Below are positions 22,433 to 29,901 of a stretch of 64,000 bases of DNA, piece after piece. The position numbers were made by a program, and so were the translations under genes. The DNA is from an uncultured Oscillibacter sp. (GTDB lineage: Bacteria; Bacillota; Clostridia; Oscillospirales; Oscillospiraceae). The notes beneath the pieces were generated by a model. It was not told where the DNA came from. It saw nothing but the letters and a program-made list of their open reading frames with translations, and ran no database searches. Position 1 is the stretch's first letter. Each line of letters starts with the position of its first letter. The DNA lies in the NCBI GenBank assembly GCA_910585245.1, contig CAJUCO010000005.1, positions 50,289 through 114,288 of the forward strand. Direction: 5' to 3'.

Positions 22433-23821
22433 TCACTTCACCGCCTTGACCACCAAGCGGGTCAGGGCAAAGAGGCCAATGGCGTTGGGAATAACCATCA
22501 GGTTATTGAACATATCGGAAAGCTCCCAAACCAAATCGTTGGAGGCCAGGGTCCCCAGGAAGATGAAGACCAGGGCAATCAAGGTGTAAACCACAATGGA
22601 CGCCTTGCCGAAAAGATACGTCATGTTGATCTTGCCAAAGAGGTTCCATCCCAAAATGGTGGAGAAGGCGAAGAAGAACAGGCACACCGCCACAAACATG
22701 GCCCCCAGATTCTCCCCAAACACCACGCCAAAGGCTGTCTGGGCCAGATTGGCCTTGCCGATGGTCTCCGTGACGGAGCCGGTGTAGCCCCCGGCCAGAG
22801 GGCCCCCCTCAGTATAGAGGGTGGAGATGATCACCAGGGCGTTGAGGGTCAGCACCACAAAGGTGTCGATAAACACGCCGATCATGGCCACCACGCCTTG
22901 ATCGTGGGGGCAGGACACGTTGGCCAGAGCGTGGGCGTGGGGGGTGGAGCCCATGCCGGCCTCGTTGGAGAACAGGCCCCGCTTGGCGCCCTGGCTCAGG
23001 GCGATTTTCAGCGCCGCGCCAAAGCCGCCGCCCAAAATGGCCTGGGGCTGGAAGGCATACTGGAAGATCATGGCGACGGTAGTGGGGAGATACTTGACCC
23101 GGACCACCAGCACCACCAGACCGCCCAGGACGAAAAGGGCCGCCATAACCGGGACCACCTTTTCCGTGACGGAGGCCAGACGCTGTACGCCGCCCAGGAA
23201 GATGACGCCGCAGATCACCACCAGCACCACGCCGATGATCCAGGAGGGCACGCCGAAGGCCGTCTGGAAGGTGGAGCCAATGGAGTTGGACTGGACCATA
23301 CAGCCGAAGAAGCCCAGGGCCAGAATGATGGCGATGGAGAAGAATCCCGCCAGGAACTTGCCGAAGGCCCCCTGGAACGCTGTGGTGATGTAGTACACGG
23401 GGCCGCCCTGGATGTTGCCGTCCCTGTCCTTGATCCGGGTCTCCTGGGCCAGCACGGCCTCGGAGTAAATGGTGGCCATGCCGAAAAAGGCGATAATCCA
23501 CATCCAGAAGATGGCCCCGGGGCCGCCGGTGAGAATCGCGCCGGAGGCGCCCACGATGTTGCCGGTGCCCACCTGGGCGGCAATGGCGGTGGCCAGCGCC
23601 TGGAAGGAGCTCATGCCGCTTTCCTGTTTGTCTCCGGCGAGACTCAGGTTGCCAAAGACCTTTCGCATCCCCTCGCCAAAGCAGCGGATCTGAACGAAGC
23701 GGGTCTTGACGGAAAACCACAGGCCCACGGCGATGAGAAGACCCACCAGGATATAATCCGAGAGGTAGGCGTTGATGGTCTGCACAACGGGCAGAAGCGT
23801 CGCTTGCACTTGCTGTAACAT
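22433..23821 (-). CDS. Alanine/glycine:cation symporter (AGCS family)
   Basis: 462 aa, many hydrophobic helices. AGCS signatures: GTGNIVGASGAILTGGPGAIFWMWIIAFFGMATIYSEAVLAQ and FSNEAGMGSTPHAHA. It imports glycine or alanine with Na+ (or H+). The start at 23821 follows AGGAGGG. A tandem glycine riboswitch plus terminator directly upstream points to glycine as inducer, consistent with use of glycine as nutrient. Confidence 0.95.
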   Translation of the reverse strand: MLQQVQATLLPVVQTINAYLSDYILVGLLIAVGLWFSVKTRFVQIRCFGEGMRKVFGNLSLAGDKQESGMSSFQALATAIAAQVGTGNIVGASGAILTGGPGAIFWMWIIAFFGMATIYSEAVLAQETRIKDRDGNIQGGPVYYITTAFQGAFGKFLAGFFSIAIILALGFFGCMVQSNSIGSTFQTAFGVPSWIIGVVLVVICGVIFLGGVQRLASVTEKVVPVMAALFVLGGLVVLVVRVKYLPTTVAMIFQYAFQPQAILGGGFGAALKIALSQGAKRGLFSNEAGMGSTPHAHALANVSCPHDQGVVAMIGVFIDTFVVLTLNALVIISTLYTEGGPLAGGYTGSVTETIGKANLAQTAFGVVFGENLGAMFVAVCLFFFAFSTILGWNLFGKINMTYLFGKASIVVYTLIALVFIFLGTLASNDLVWELSDMFNNLMVIPNAIGLFALTRLVVKAVK

Positions 23822-23837
23822 AGGTTGTTTCCCTCCT

Positions 23838-23869
23838 AAAAAATAAAAGGAACGGCCGAACGCCGCTCC
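23838..23869 (-). terminator. Riboswitch expression-platform terminator
   Basis: On the minus strand GGAGCGGC-gttcg-GCCGTTCC is followed by TTTTATTTTTT, ending just before the symporter RBS. This is what a glycine-ON switch would use to stop transcription when glycine is low. Confidence 0.8.
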
Positions 23870-23884
23870 GAAAAAAGACACGGA

Positions 23885-24085
23885 AATCTCCGCGGGCAAC
23901 ACTCCCGCGTCCTTCCACTCTGTCCTTTTACCTGAGAGATTCGGCGGCCGCTCCCATGGACCGCCTTGCACCTTCGGTACCCGTTTTCGGGTTTCTCCAG
24001 AGCCACATCCATCCCCGGTCCCTTCGCCTGAGAGTTTCACTCCTTCGGCAGGCCGCAGCCTTTCCCCGGGGATTTCCTTTGCCGT
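23885..24085 (-). ncRNA. Tandem glycine riboswitch
   Basis: Two aptamers can be read on the minus strand. The first holds GCCGAAGGAGTGAAACTCTC; the second holds GGAGAAACCC, ACCGAAGGTGCAAG and GAATCTCTCAGGTAAAAGG. These are hallmark glycine-aptamer segments. A GCGGG/CCCGC hairpin and the terminator at 23838 follow. It controls the AGCS symporter. Confidence 0.93.
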
Positions 24086-24101
24086 TATCCAATTTGGTAC
24101 T

Positions 24102-24130
24102 ACCTTAACACGGACGCCTCCTCTTGTCAA
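24102..24130 (-). promoter_or_regulatory. Promoter of riboswitch-symporter unit
   Basis: Minus strand TTGACA (24125-24130), 17 bp, TAAGGT (24102-24107). Confidence 0.6.
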
Positions 24131-24218
24131 TCGTGCTTTTTCACAAAATGTCCGCAAACCAGGGACGAATATTCGCCCAGCAAAAGCATCTTAAAGGGCG
24201 CGCCCTTCTTCACAAAGC

Positions 24219-24245
24219 GAAAGGAACCCGGGGAGGGGTTCCTTT
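24219..24245 (-). terminator. Probable terminator after mgtC-like genes
   Basis: GAAAGGAACCC/GGGTTCCTTTC stem directly past the stop of the MgtC-like gene; its T-tract is short. Confidence 0.55.
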
Positions 24246-24268
24246 CGGCAGCCGGAAACTCAGCTCCT

Positions 24269-24961
24269 TTAAAGCTCCCGAACGGCGGCCACGCCGGCGG
24301 TGGCTTGAATCTCCTGCTGGAGCTGCTCCACGTCCAGCCCCTTGTGAAGCCGGAGGGTGAAGATGGCGCAGGCGTTGTGCTGCTCGTTGGACTTGGAGTG
24401 AATGATACCCATATTGAGAATTTTCAGCCCGTGCTCCCGGAACTCCTGGAGCAAAACGTCCATGGTCCGGTTGTCGCTGTACTCCACATACAGGTTGACC
24501 TCCGGGGCGTTTTTCAGCATCCGGTACTCCACCCGGGAGAAAAACAGCTCCGCAACGAGAATCAGCAGCGTGGCGAAAAGGCCCCCCTCGTAGAAGCCGC
24601 CCCCCAGGGTTAAACCGATGATGGCCGCCGCCCAGAGCCCTGCCGCCGTGGTCAGGCCCTTCACCCGCTGGCGGCGGGTGACGATGATGGTTCCCGCGCC
24701 AATAAAGCCGATGCCCGCCACTACCTGGGCCCCCAGACGGGCCATGTCGGTATACTGGCCCAGGACCAGGTACAGGTACTGGCTGGTCAGCGTGGTCATG
24801 GCCGCGCCAAGGCAAATCAAAATGTGGGTGCGAAAGCCCGCCGGACGGCGCTTGTACTCCCGCTCAATGCCAATGACGCCGCCGCAAAATACCGCCAGCG
24901 TCATGCGCAGGGCCACGGACCAAATAGTCACGTCCCGCAACCCGTCAAAAAGAGATAACAT
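24269..24961 (-). CDS. MgtC/SapB-family membrane protein
   Basis: 230 aa: RMTLAVFCGGVIGIEREYKRRPAGFRTHILICLGAA, GIGFIGAGTIIVTRRQRVKGLTTAAGLWAAAIIGL, four or five membrane helices and a soluble C-terminal ACT-like domain. MgtC proteins are linked to growth at low Mg2+ and, in pathogens, to ATP synthase control. It is the second of two tandem paralogs, 25 bp apart. Confidence 0.9.
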   Translation of the reverse strand: MLSLFDGLRDVTIWSVALRMTLAVFCGGVIGIEREYKRRPAGFRTHILICLGAAMTTLTSQYLYLVLGQYTDMARLGAQVVAGIGFIGAGTIIVTRRQRVKGLTTAAGLWAAAIIGLTLGGGFYEGGLFATLLILVAELFFSRVEYRMLKNAPEVNLYVEYSDNRTMDVLLQEFREHGLKILNMGIIHSKSNEQHNACAIFTLRLHKGLDVEQLQQEIQATAGVAAVREL

Positions 24962-24986
24962 ATCGCTTCCCCTCCTCCTTCAAAGC

Positions 24987-25712
24987 TCAGGTGTCTTTGA
25001 CGACATAGACCGTCTCCAGCTCGGAGATGGCGGCCAGAATCTTGGCGTGAGTGCCCCGCTGGTTCATCCGCAGGGAGAAAATGGCGTTGGGGTGCTGAGA
25101 GGGCGTTTGCTTGCCGTGGTCCACCTCCACCTCGTAGATCGTCACGTCCTGGGCTTTGATGCGCCCTATAATCTCCGCCACGTCGTCCAGGGACTGGAAC
25201 TCCACATAAATGTTCATGTTCCGGGCGTTCTCCACCACGAAGAGCTCCACCGCGGGAAGTACGTGCACCACCAGAAAAATCAGCAAAAATGCCAGCCCCA
25301 CGCACTCGTAAAACCCGGCTCCCACCGCCAAGCCCATACAGGCCGAGGCCCACAGGCCCGCCGCCGTGGTCAGGCCCTTCACCTTCTGCTGGCCCGTCAC
25401 CAAAATGGTGCCCGCGCCCAAAAAGCCGATGCCGTTGATGACCTGGGCGCCAAAACGGCTGACGTCGGTGCGGATGCCGATTTCCGCCGCCTTTTCCGCC
25501 CAGACGTGGTGGAGCATATAGGACTCGTACTGACTCAAAAGCATGGTCAGCGCCGCCGCCATGCACACCAGCATATAGGTCCGAAAGCCCGCCGGACGGT
25601 GCTTTCTGGCCCGCTCCAGGCCGATCATGCCGCCGCAGAACATGGCCAGGGTCAGCCGCAGCAGCACGGAGACCGTGTTGACCTCCCGCAAATAGTCCAG
25701 TCCCTCTAACAC
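24987..25712 (-). CDS. MgtC/SapB-family membrane protein
   Basis: 241 aa from GTG with GAGGAG upstream: RLTLAMFCGGMIGLERARKHRPAGFRTYMLVCMAAA, GIGFLGAGTILVTGQQKVKGLTTAAGLWAS, then a C-terminal soluble domain. It is paralogous to the downstream gene over its whole length; a clear tandem duplication that has since diverged. A full-consensus promoter and a 157-nt leader precede it. Confidence 0.9.
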   Translation of the reverse strand: MLEGLDYLREVNTVSVLLRLTLAMFCGGMIGLERARKHRPAGFRTYMLVCMAAALTMLLSQYESYMLHHVWAEKAAEIGIRTDVSRFGAQVINGIGFLGAGTILVTGQQKVKGLTTAAGLWASACMGLAVGAGFYECVGLAFLLIFLVVHVLPAVELFVVENARNMNIYVEFQSLDDVAEIIGRIKAQDVTIYEVEVDHGKQTPSQHPNAIFSLRMNQRGTHAKILAAISELETVYVVKDT

Positions 25713-25868
25713 ACCGACTCACTCCTCTCTCGATAAGTGCCCCCACGAGGCGAAAGAAAAGGGAAGGAGCGGCGGAGCCGCTTCTTCCAGAACCTGTTCA
25801 AAACCACCAAAGCCAGATAGAAAACGTTTGCGAAAGCAAAACCGTCCTCCGCCGGCAGGTTGGATTGT
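25713..25868 (-). other. Leader of the mgtC-like operon
   Basis: About 155 nt between promoter and start codon, with two visible stems (ACGGTTTTGC/GCAAACGT and GAAGCGGC-tcc-GCCGCTcCTTCC). The second is followed by a pyrimidine tract CCTTTTCTTTC, so attenuation is possible. No M-box or yybP-ykoY motif was recognised. Confidence 0.35.
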
Positions 25869-25897
25869 ATTATAAATAAGACGCTCCAATTTGTCAA
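25869..25897 (-). promoter_or_regulatory. Perfect sigma-A consensus promoter
   Basis: Minus strand TTGACA (25892-25897), 17 bp, TATAAT (25869-25874). Confidence 0.9.
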
Positions 25898-26021
25898 CGT
25901 TTTCTGCTGCAAAAGAAGTTTTTTCAGCGGGTTTGACAAATAGAAGCCAGGGCTTTTAGCATTTTGCCAGGAAAGACAAGCAGGCGAAAAACCGCCTCCA
26001 CGCAAACGTTGTCCCTCCGTC

Positions 26022-26411
26022 TTACCGGATGACGGAGAAATACAACCATAATCCAAAGGGGATGAGGATTTGCAAAGCCAAAATCACCGGAAGGCCAAAG
26101 CGAAAGGCCTTGTGAAGGGTCTTGTGGTGAAAGACCTTCATGCCCAGCAGGGCCCCCACGCTGCCCCCCGCCGCTGCCAGAAGGAGGAGGTTTTTCTCCG
26201 GAATCCGGCGGACGGTGTCCTTTTTCTCCTTTCGCTTGGCCTTCCACTTGTCCAGGCCGAAGGCGAAGAAGGTGACAAGATTGATCAAAACCAGCCAACA
26301 GGCCAAAAGCCCCCAGGGAGAGCCGGCGACGACCCAGACGAAGTCGTTGTGCTCCTGGGGCAGATACAGAGATTTTTCCCGGGACCCGGCGGAGAGAAGA
26401 GCGAGCTTCAT
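26022..26411 (-). CDS. DUF1294 membrane protein
   Basis: 129 aa. The C-terminal 90 residues are the DUF1294 fold: VLINLVTFFAFGLDKWKAKRK, RIPEKNLLLLAAAGGSVGALLGMKVFHHKTLHKAFRFGLPVILALQ. Two or three membrane helices. The N-terminal 35 residues (KLALLSAGSREKSLYL...) extend beyond the usual domain. Function unknown. Confidence 0.85.
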   Translation of the reverse strand: MKLALLSAGSREKSLYLPQEHNDFVWVVAGSPWGLLACWLVLINLVTFFAFGLDKWKAKRKEKKDTVRRIPEKNLLLLAAAGGSVGALLGMKVFHHKTLHKAFRFGLPVILALQILIPFGLWLYFSVIR

Positions 26412-26425
26412 ATGTACACCTCATT

Positions 26426-26458
26426 TCAAAAAATGGGCCGGCTTTTCAGCCGGTCCAT
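26426..26458 (-). terminator. Intrinsic terminator region
   Basis: Minus strand ATGGACCGGCT-gaaa-AGCCGGCCCAT followed by TTTTT, directly after psuG. Confidence 0.88.
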
Positions 26459-26471
26459 TTTAACACAGTTT

Positions 26472-27401
26472 TCAGTTCTTGGCAAGGCTCGCCAGCTCCG
26501 CCGCAGTCTTCGCGGCCAGGCGGGCGTTATTGAACACCAACTGGATGTTGCTGTCCAGAGAGCTGCCGCCGGTGAGCTCCTTAATTTTTGCCAGCAGGAA
26601 GGGGGTGGTCTCTTTCCCGTGGATTCCCTTGGCCTTGGCCTCGTTCACCGCGTCGGAGATGGCCTTTCCGATGACATCCGCGTCCATGGAGTACTCCTCC
26701 GGAATGGGGTTGGCCACCAGCATACCGCCGCCAAGCCCCATGTCCTGCTTCACATAGAAGGTCTTGGCCAGGTCTGCGGGGGTGTCAATGCGGTAATCCA
26801 CGGCGAAGCCGCTCTTGCGGGTGTAAAAGGCGGGGAGCTCCTCGGTGCCATAGCCGATAACGGGCACGCCGTGGGTCTCCAGGTACTCCAGGGTCAGCCC
26901 CAGGTCCAGAATGGACTTGGCTCCGGCGCAAACCACCATGACGGGGGTCCGGGCCAGCTCCTCCAGGTCGGCGGAGATATCCATGGTGGTCTCGGCTCCC
27001 CGGTGGACACCGCCGATGCCTCCGGTGGCAAAGACGGAGATGCCCGCCATATGGGCAATGATCATGGTCGTGGTGACGGTGGTGGCCCCGTCTTTTCCCT
27101 GGGCCACCAGGACGGGGAGATCCCGGCGGCTGGCCTTGGCCACGCCCGCGCCGGTTTTACCCAGGTAGTCAATTTCCTCAGGGGAGAGGCCCGCCTTCAG
27201 CCGCCCGCCCAGGACGGCGATGGTTGCGGGAACGGCTCCGTTTTCCCGGATAATGGACTCCACTTTCAACGCGGTCTCCACATTCTGGGGATAGGGCATA
27301 CCGTGGGAGATGATGGTGGACTCCAGGGCTACCACCGGCTTCCCGGCGGCCAGGGCCTCTTTTACCTCGGGGGCGATGTCCAGATACTTGCTCATGTTCA
27401 T
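26472..27401 (-). CDS. psuG: Pseudouridine-5'-phosphate glycosidase
   Basis: 309 aa. Landmarks: VALESTIISHGMPYPQNVE, GKTGAGVAKASRRDLP, TTVTTTMIIAHMAGISVFATGGIGGVHRG, and VGGGMLVANPIP-like (GLGGGMLVANPIPEEY). PsuG splits pseudouridine-5'-P into uracil and ribose-5-P, with a Mn2+ site. The start at 27401 has GGAGG 8 bp upstream. It lies 48 bp downstream of psuK in the same operon. Confidence 0.96.
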   Translation of the reverse strand: MNMSKYLDIAPEVKEALAAGKPVVALESTIISHGMPYPQNVETALKVESIIRENGAVPATIAVLGGRLKAGLSPEEIDYLGKTGAGVAKASRRDLPVLVAQGKDGATTVTTTMIIAHMAGISVFATGGIGGVHRGAETTMDISADLEELARTPVMVVCAGAKSILDLGLTLEYLETHGVPVIGYGTEELPAFYTRKSGFAVDYRIDTPADLAKTFYVKQDMGLGGGMLVANPIPEEYSMDADVIGKAISDAVNEAKAKGIHGKETTPFLLAKIKELTGGSSLDSNIQLVFNNARLAAKTAAELASLAKN

Positions 27402-27449
27402 AATAATGACCTCCAAAAATGTAAAATTGGTAAATGGATCAGCAGATAA

Positions 27450-28532
27450 TCAGTCGGGGCTCATGCGCTCCCGCAGGGTCTCCTCGCTCATAGCAGGATG
27501 GATGGTCTCCCGGCTCTCCATGGCAATGGACGACGCCGCCAAGCCCGCCCGGGCGGTTTCCTCCAAATCCGTGCCCTGGAGATAGGCCCAGGCGATGGCC
27601 GCCATGAAGGCGTCGCCGCAGCCGGTGGCATTGACCAGCTCTGCCGGGAGGCAGGGCAGCTGAACCCGTCCGCCCCGGTCCGCGGCGAAGACCCCGCCGG
27701 CCCCCAGGGAGATGAACACCCTGTGAAGGCCGGTTTCCAACAGGGCGTCCGCGGCCCGGTTCAAGCTCTCCCCGTCCGTAATGGGCACGCCGGAGAGGAG
27801 CTCCGCCTCCAGGCGGTTGGGCTTGAGGGTGTGGAGCTTTCCAAGCACCGGCTTTAACTTCACGGCCTTGGCGGTGGAGACCGGGTCCGCGAAGAGGGGG
27901 GCGGTGCAGTTTTCCGCCAGCCAGGCAATGCTCTCCTCGGGGATATTGGTGTCCAGGACCACCACCTGGCTGCCGTCCAGCAGCTTGTGCCGCTGGGCCA
28001 GGGCCTGGGGCGTCAGGTGCTGGTATATCTCCATATCGCTGACTGCCAGGGCCATGTCCCCCTCTTCGTCGTTGATGAAGAGGTAGGTGGAGGTCCGCCC
28101 GCCGGGAATGACGGGGGACTGAGAGATGTCGATGCCCAGCTCCCCGCAGCTGGCTGCCACCTTCTGGGCGTTGAGGTCGTCTCCAAAGGCCGTCAACAGC
28201 CGGACATCCAGGCCCAGCAGAGCCATATTGTGGGCGATGTTCCGCCCCACGCCCCCCAGGGAGGAGCTCACGGCGCCGGGGTTGGAGTCCCTGGCCACCA
28301 GCGCCGCAGAGGGGCGGCCCCCAATGTCCACATTCACGCCCCCCACCACGGTGACATAGGGGGCGGTCTGGACAATGTAACCCTTGCCGGTGATATAGCC
28401 CTTTTTCATCAGATTGGAGATATGCACCGCCACGGAGGACCGGGTAATCCCCGCCTTGTCCGCCAGCTCTTTTTGGGAAATGAGAGGGTTTTCCTCAATC
28501 CAGTTGAGCAACTGCCGTTCTCGTTTAGTCAT
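27450..28532 (-). CDS. psuK: Pseudouridine kinase with N-terminal winged HTH
   Basis: 360 aa. An N-terminal winged HTH (MTKRERQLLNWIEENPLISQKELADKAGITRSSVAVHISNLMKKGYI) is fused to a PfkB/ribokinase domain (VVGGVNVDIGGRP, GGVGRNIAHNMALLG, and the catalytic NATGCGDAFMAAIAW). It phosphorylates pseudouridine for PsuG. The HTH probably lets it regulate its own operon; a palindromic site sits over the promoter. No nucleoside transporter is adjacent. Confidence 0.93.
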   Translation of the reverse strand: MTKRERQLLNWIEENPLISQKELADKAGITRSSVAVHISNLMKKGYITGKGYIVQTAPYVTVVGGVNVDIGGRPSAALVARDSNPGAVSSSLGGVGRNIAHNMALLGLDVRLLTAFGDDLNAQKVAASCGELGIDISQSPVIPGGRTSTYLFINDEEGDMALAVSDMEIYQHLTPQALAQRHKLLDGSQVVVLDTNIPEESIAWLAENCTAPLFADPVSTAKAVKLKPVLGKLHTLKPNRLEAELLSGVPITDGESLNRAADALLETGLHRVFISLGAGGVFAADRGGRVQLPCLPAELVNATGCGDAFMAAIAWAYLQGTDLEETARAGLAASSIAMESRETIHPAMSEETLRERMSPD

Positions 28533-28544
28533 GGCCCGCCTCCC

Positions 28545-28607
28545 TATAAGCAAAAATTTATTTTATTAATCTATTGCTTAGTATAGCAAATTTTCGCTGT
28601 TTGTCAA
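28545..28607 (-). promoter_or_regulatory. psuKG promoter with operator-like inverted repeat
   Basis: Minus strand TTGACA (28602-28607), 16 bp, TATACT (28580-28585). An imperfect inverted repeat CTATAAGCAA...TTGCTTAGTATAG (28545-28586) overlaps the -10, a plausible site for the PsuK winged HTH. Confidence 0.7.
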
Positions 28608-28671
28608 GAGGGATTTCAAAAAAGCCCGCTCCTTTCCCCTGAAAATTTTGAAAAATTTTCGAAGCAGGATC

Positions 28672-28700
28672 TTGACAAGTGGTGAAAGCTTTGCTAAAAT
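28672..28700 (+). promoter_or_regulatory. tRNA-Gly promoter
   Basis: TTGACA (28672-28677), 17 bp, TAAAAT (28695-28700), 13 bp before the tRNA. Confidence 0.88.
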
Positions 28701-28713
28701 ACTCCATGTTCTC

Positions 28714-28789
28714 GCGGGCATAGCTCATCTGGTAGAGCGCCACCTTGCCAAGGTGGAGGTAGCGAGTTCGAGCCTCGTTGCCCGCTCCA
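28714..28789 (+). tRNA. tRNA-Gly (GCC)
   Basis: Acceptor GCGGGCA pairs with TGCCCGC; anticodon arm CACCTTGCCAAGGTG gives anticodon GCC; T arm GAGTTCGAGCCTC (GTTCGAG core). 73 nt plus encoded CCA (28787-28789). Confidence 0.95.
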
Positions 28790-28864
28790 GCTCAGAAATT
28801 CCCCTTACCGCTACGCTTCCCGCCAAAGGCGGAAAGCTCCGCCGGACGGGGAATTTCTTCGCCT

Positions 28865-28908
28865 TCAGCCGTGAACCACGTTGTTGGGTTCACGGCTGAT
28901 TTTTTTTA
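28865..28908 (+). terminator. Intrinsic terminator after tRNA-Gly
   Basis: TCAGCCGTGAACC/GGTTCACGGCTGA stem followed by a run of T. Before it, GAAATTCCCC/GGGGAATTTC (28795-28857) can form a second long stem. Confidence 0.85.
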
Positions 28909-28987
28909 CGGGGGACGGGAGACGAAGGGGATGTGTTTTGCGGGTAGAACAGCAGAAATGTACGCCGCACCGGCCTTCGCCGCCCCC

Positions 28988-29200
28988 TTACCAATAGGTT
29001 CTTGGGTCGTCCGACAATCCCACCAGATAATCAATACTGGTATGGTAAAATCTCGCCAGAGCAATCAGCGCCCCACTGGGGATATCCAATCCCCCGCTCT
29101 CATAGCGGGAATAGGTCGCCTGAGAAACGTGGAGCAACTCCGCCAAACAGCGCTGGGGCAGGTCTCGATCTTCCCTGAGGTCCCGCAGACGCCGGTACAT
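28988..29200 (-). CDS. XRE-family HTH regulator
   Basis: 70 aa: MYRRLRDLREDRDLPQRCLAELLHVSQATYSRYESGGLDIP, then LARFYHTSIDYLVGLSDDP. The start has GGGGGAGAGGG upstream. It belongs to the same XRE class as 36878, 61331 and 61606 (xxYFHxSxDYLLGxxDDP). It is divergent from a 57-aa gene at 29331, with two matching operator sites between. No repeat of the A-F family adjoins it. Confidence 0.88.
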   Translation of the reverse strand: MYRRLRDLREDRDLPQRCLAELLHVSQATYSRYESGGLDIPSGALIALARFYHTSIDYLVGLSDDPRTYW

Positions 29201-29246
29201 GGCCCTCTCCCCCTTCCTAATTTTCCAGTTCTTTTCCATTTTAGGA

Positions 29247-29288
29247 TATGCGAAAATTGCATATTGATTTTTATACGAAAATCGCATA
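29247..29288. promoter_or_regulatory. Twin operator sites of the XRE locus
   Basis: TATGCGAAAATTGCATA (29247-29263) and TATACGAAAATCGCATA (29272-29288), two near-identical 17-bp sites 25 bp apart in the divergent intergenic region. The spacing of about 2.4 helical turns would allow cooperative binding. Confidence 0.72.
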
Positions 29289-29330
29289 AAACGGAAAGGG
29301 AACATTGGGCACGGGGAAAGGGGGATCACA

Positions 29331-29504
29331 TTGCCCAGAAACGAGAACGAAGACCGCCGGGTTTGGCGGGTTTGGGTGGACACCCGGCGGCGGGTGGTCT
29401 CCTTTCACGAGGCCCCGGGCTATCAGCTTTTGGAGTTTCACAGCTTTGAGCTCTTTCAAAGCTGCATCGACGGCTACACAGCCCAGCAGTACCGCTACCA
29501 ATAA
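29331..29504 (+). CDS. 57-aa protein divergent from XRE gene
   Basis: A TTG-started frame giving 57 aa (MPRNENEDRRVWRVWVDTRRR...FELFQSCIDGYTAQQYRYQ), preceded by GGGGGA at suitable distance and ending at TAA. It reads as a folded alpha/beta fragment (VWVDTRRRVVSFHEAPGYQLLEFHS). Position, divergent from a short XRE gene across paired operators, is the main support. No family recognised. Confidence 0.6.
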   Translation: MPRNENEDRRVWRVWVDTRRRVVSFHEAPGYQLLEFHSFELFQSCIDGYTAQQYRYQ

Positions 29505-29523
29505 AAAAAGCCTTGCCAAACGG

Positions 29524-29551
29524 TTGACAAACTGAAAAAACATGATATTAT
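29524..29551 (+). promoter_or_regulatory. ileS promoter
   Basis: TTGACA (29524-29529), 16 bp, TATTAT (29546-29551). Confidence 0.75.
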
Positions 29552-29559
29552 AAGGTGGA

Positions 29560-29840
29560 ACTGAACATTTGGGCGATGATAAGGACGAGTAGCCGCGCAT
29601 CAACCCGCCAAGAGAGCCGCCGTTTCGGTGCGAGGCGGCCGGGAGTGGCGGCGAAAATCACCTTGGAGCCTCCTGCTGAAAGACGACGCGAGTAGGCGTG
29701 GACGTTTGATGGGCGTTACTCCATCGGCCCGTGGTGGCGGGCCATGAGGGGCCGTTTCCCGTGAGGGGGCGGCAGTTAAGAGTGGTATCGCAGAGTGTAT
29801 ACGCGCCCTGTCTCTTGCGGGAGACAGGGCGCGTTTTGCT
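29560..29840 (+). ncRNA. T-box leader of ileS
   Basis: It opens with GATAAGGACGAGTAG (AG-bulge/stem I start). A specifier region GAAAATCACC reads ATC (Ile), the T-box bulge AGAGTGGTATCGC lies near 29780, and a terminator stem GCGCCCTGTCTC/GAGACAGGGCGC followed by a T-rich tail spans 29802-29838. Uncharged tRNA-Ile would favour the antiterminator and read-through into ileS. Confidence 0.92.
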
Positions 29841-29901
29841 TTTCCGGCAAACTTATGGAGAGGCTAAAACAAAAAGTAGTATAGCGAAGGAGTAATACAA
29901 A

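Noticed and set aside
22295..23818. 507-aa plus-strand frame across the symporter gene
   Set aside because: Antisense to an intact AGCS transporter with its riboswitch.
28558..28743. 61-aa minus-strand frame across the tRNA-Gly promoter
   Set aside because: Overlaps a clear promoter and tRNA gene, no SD.
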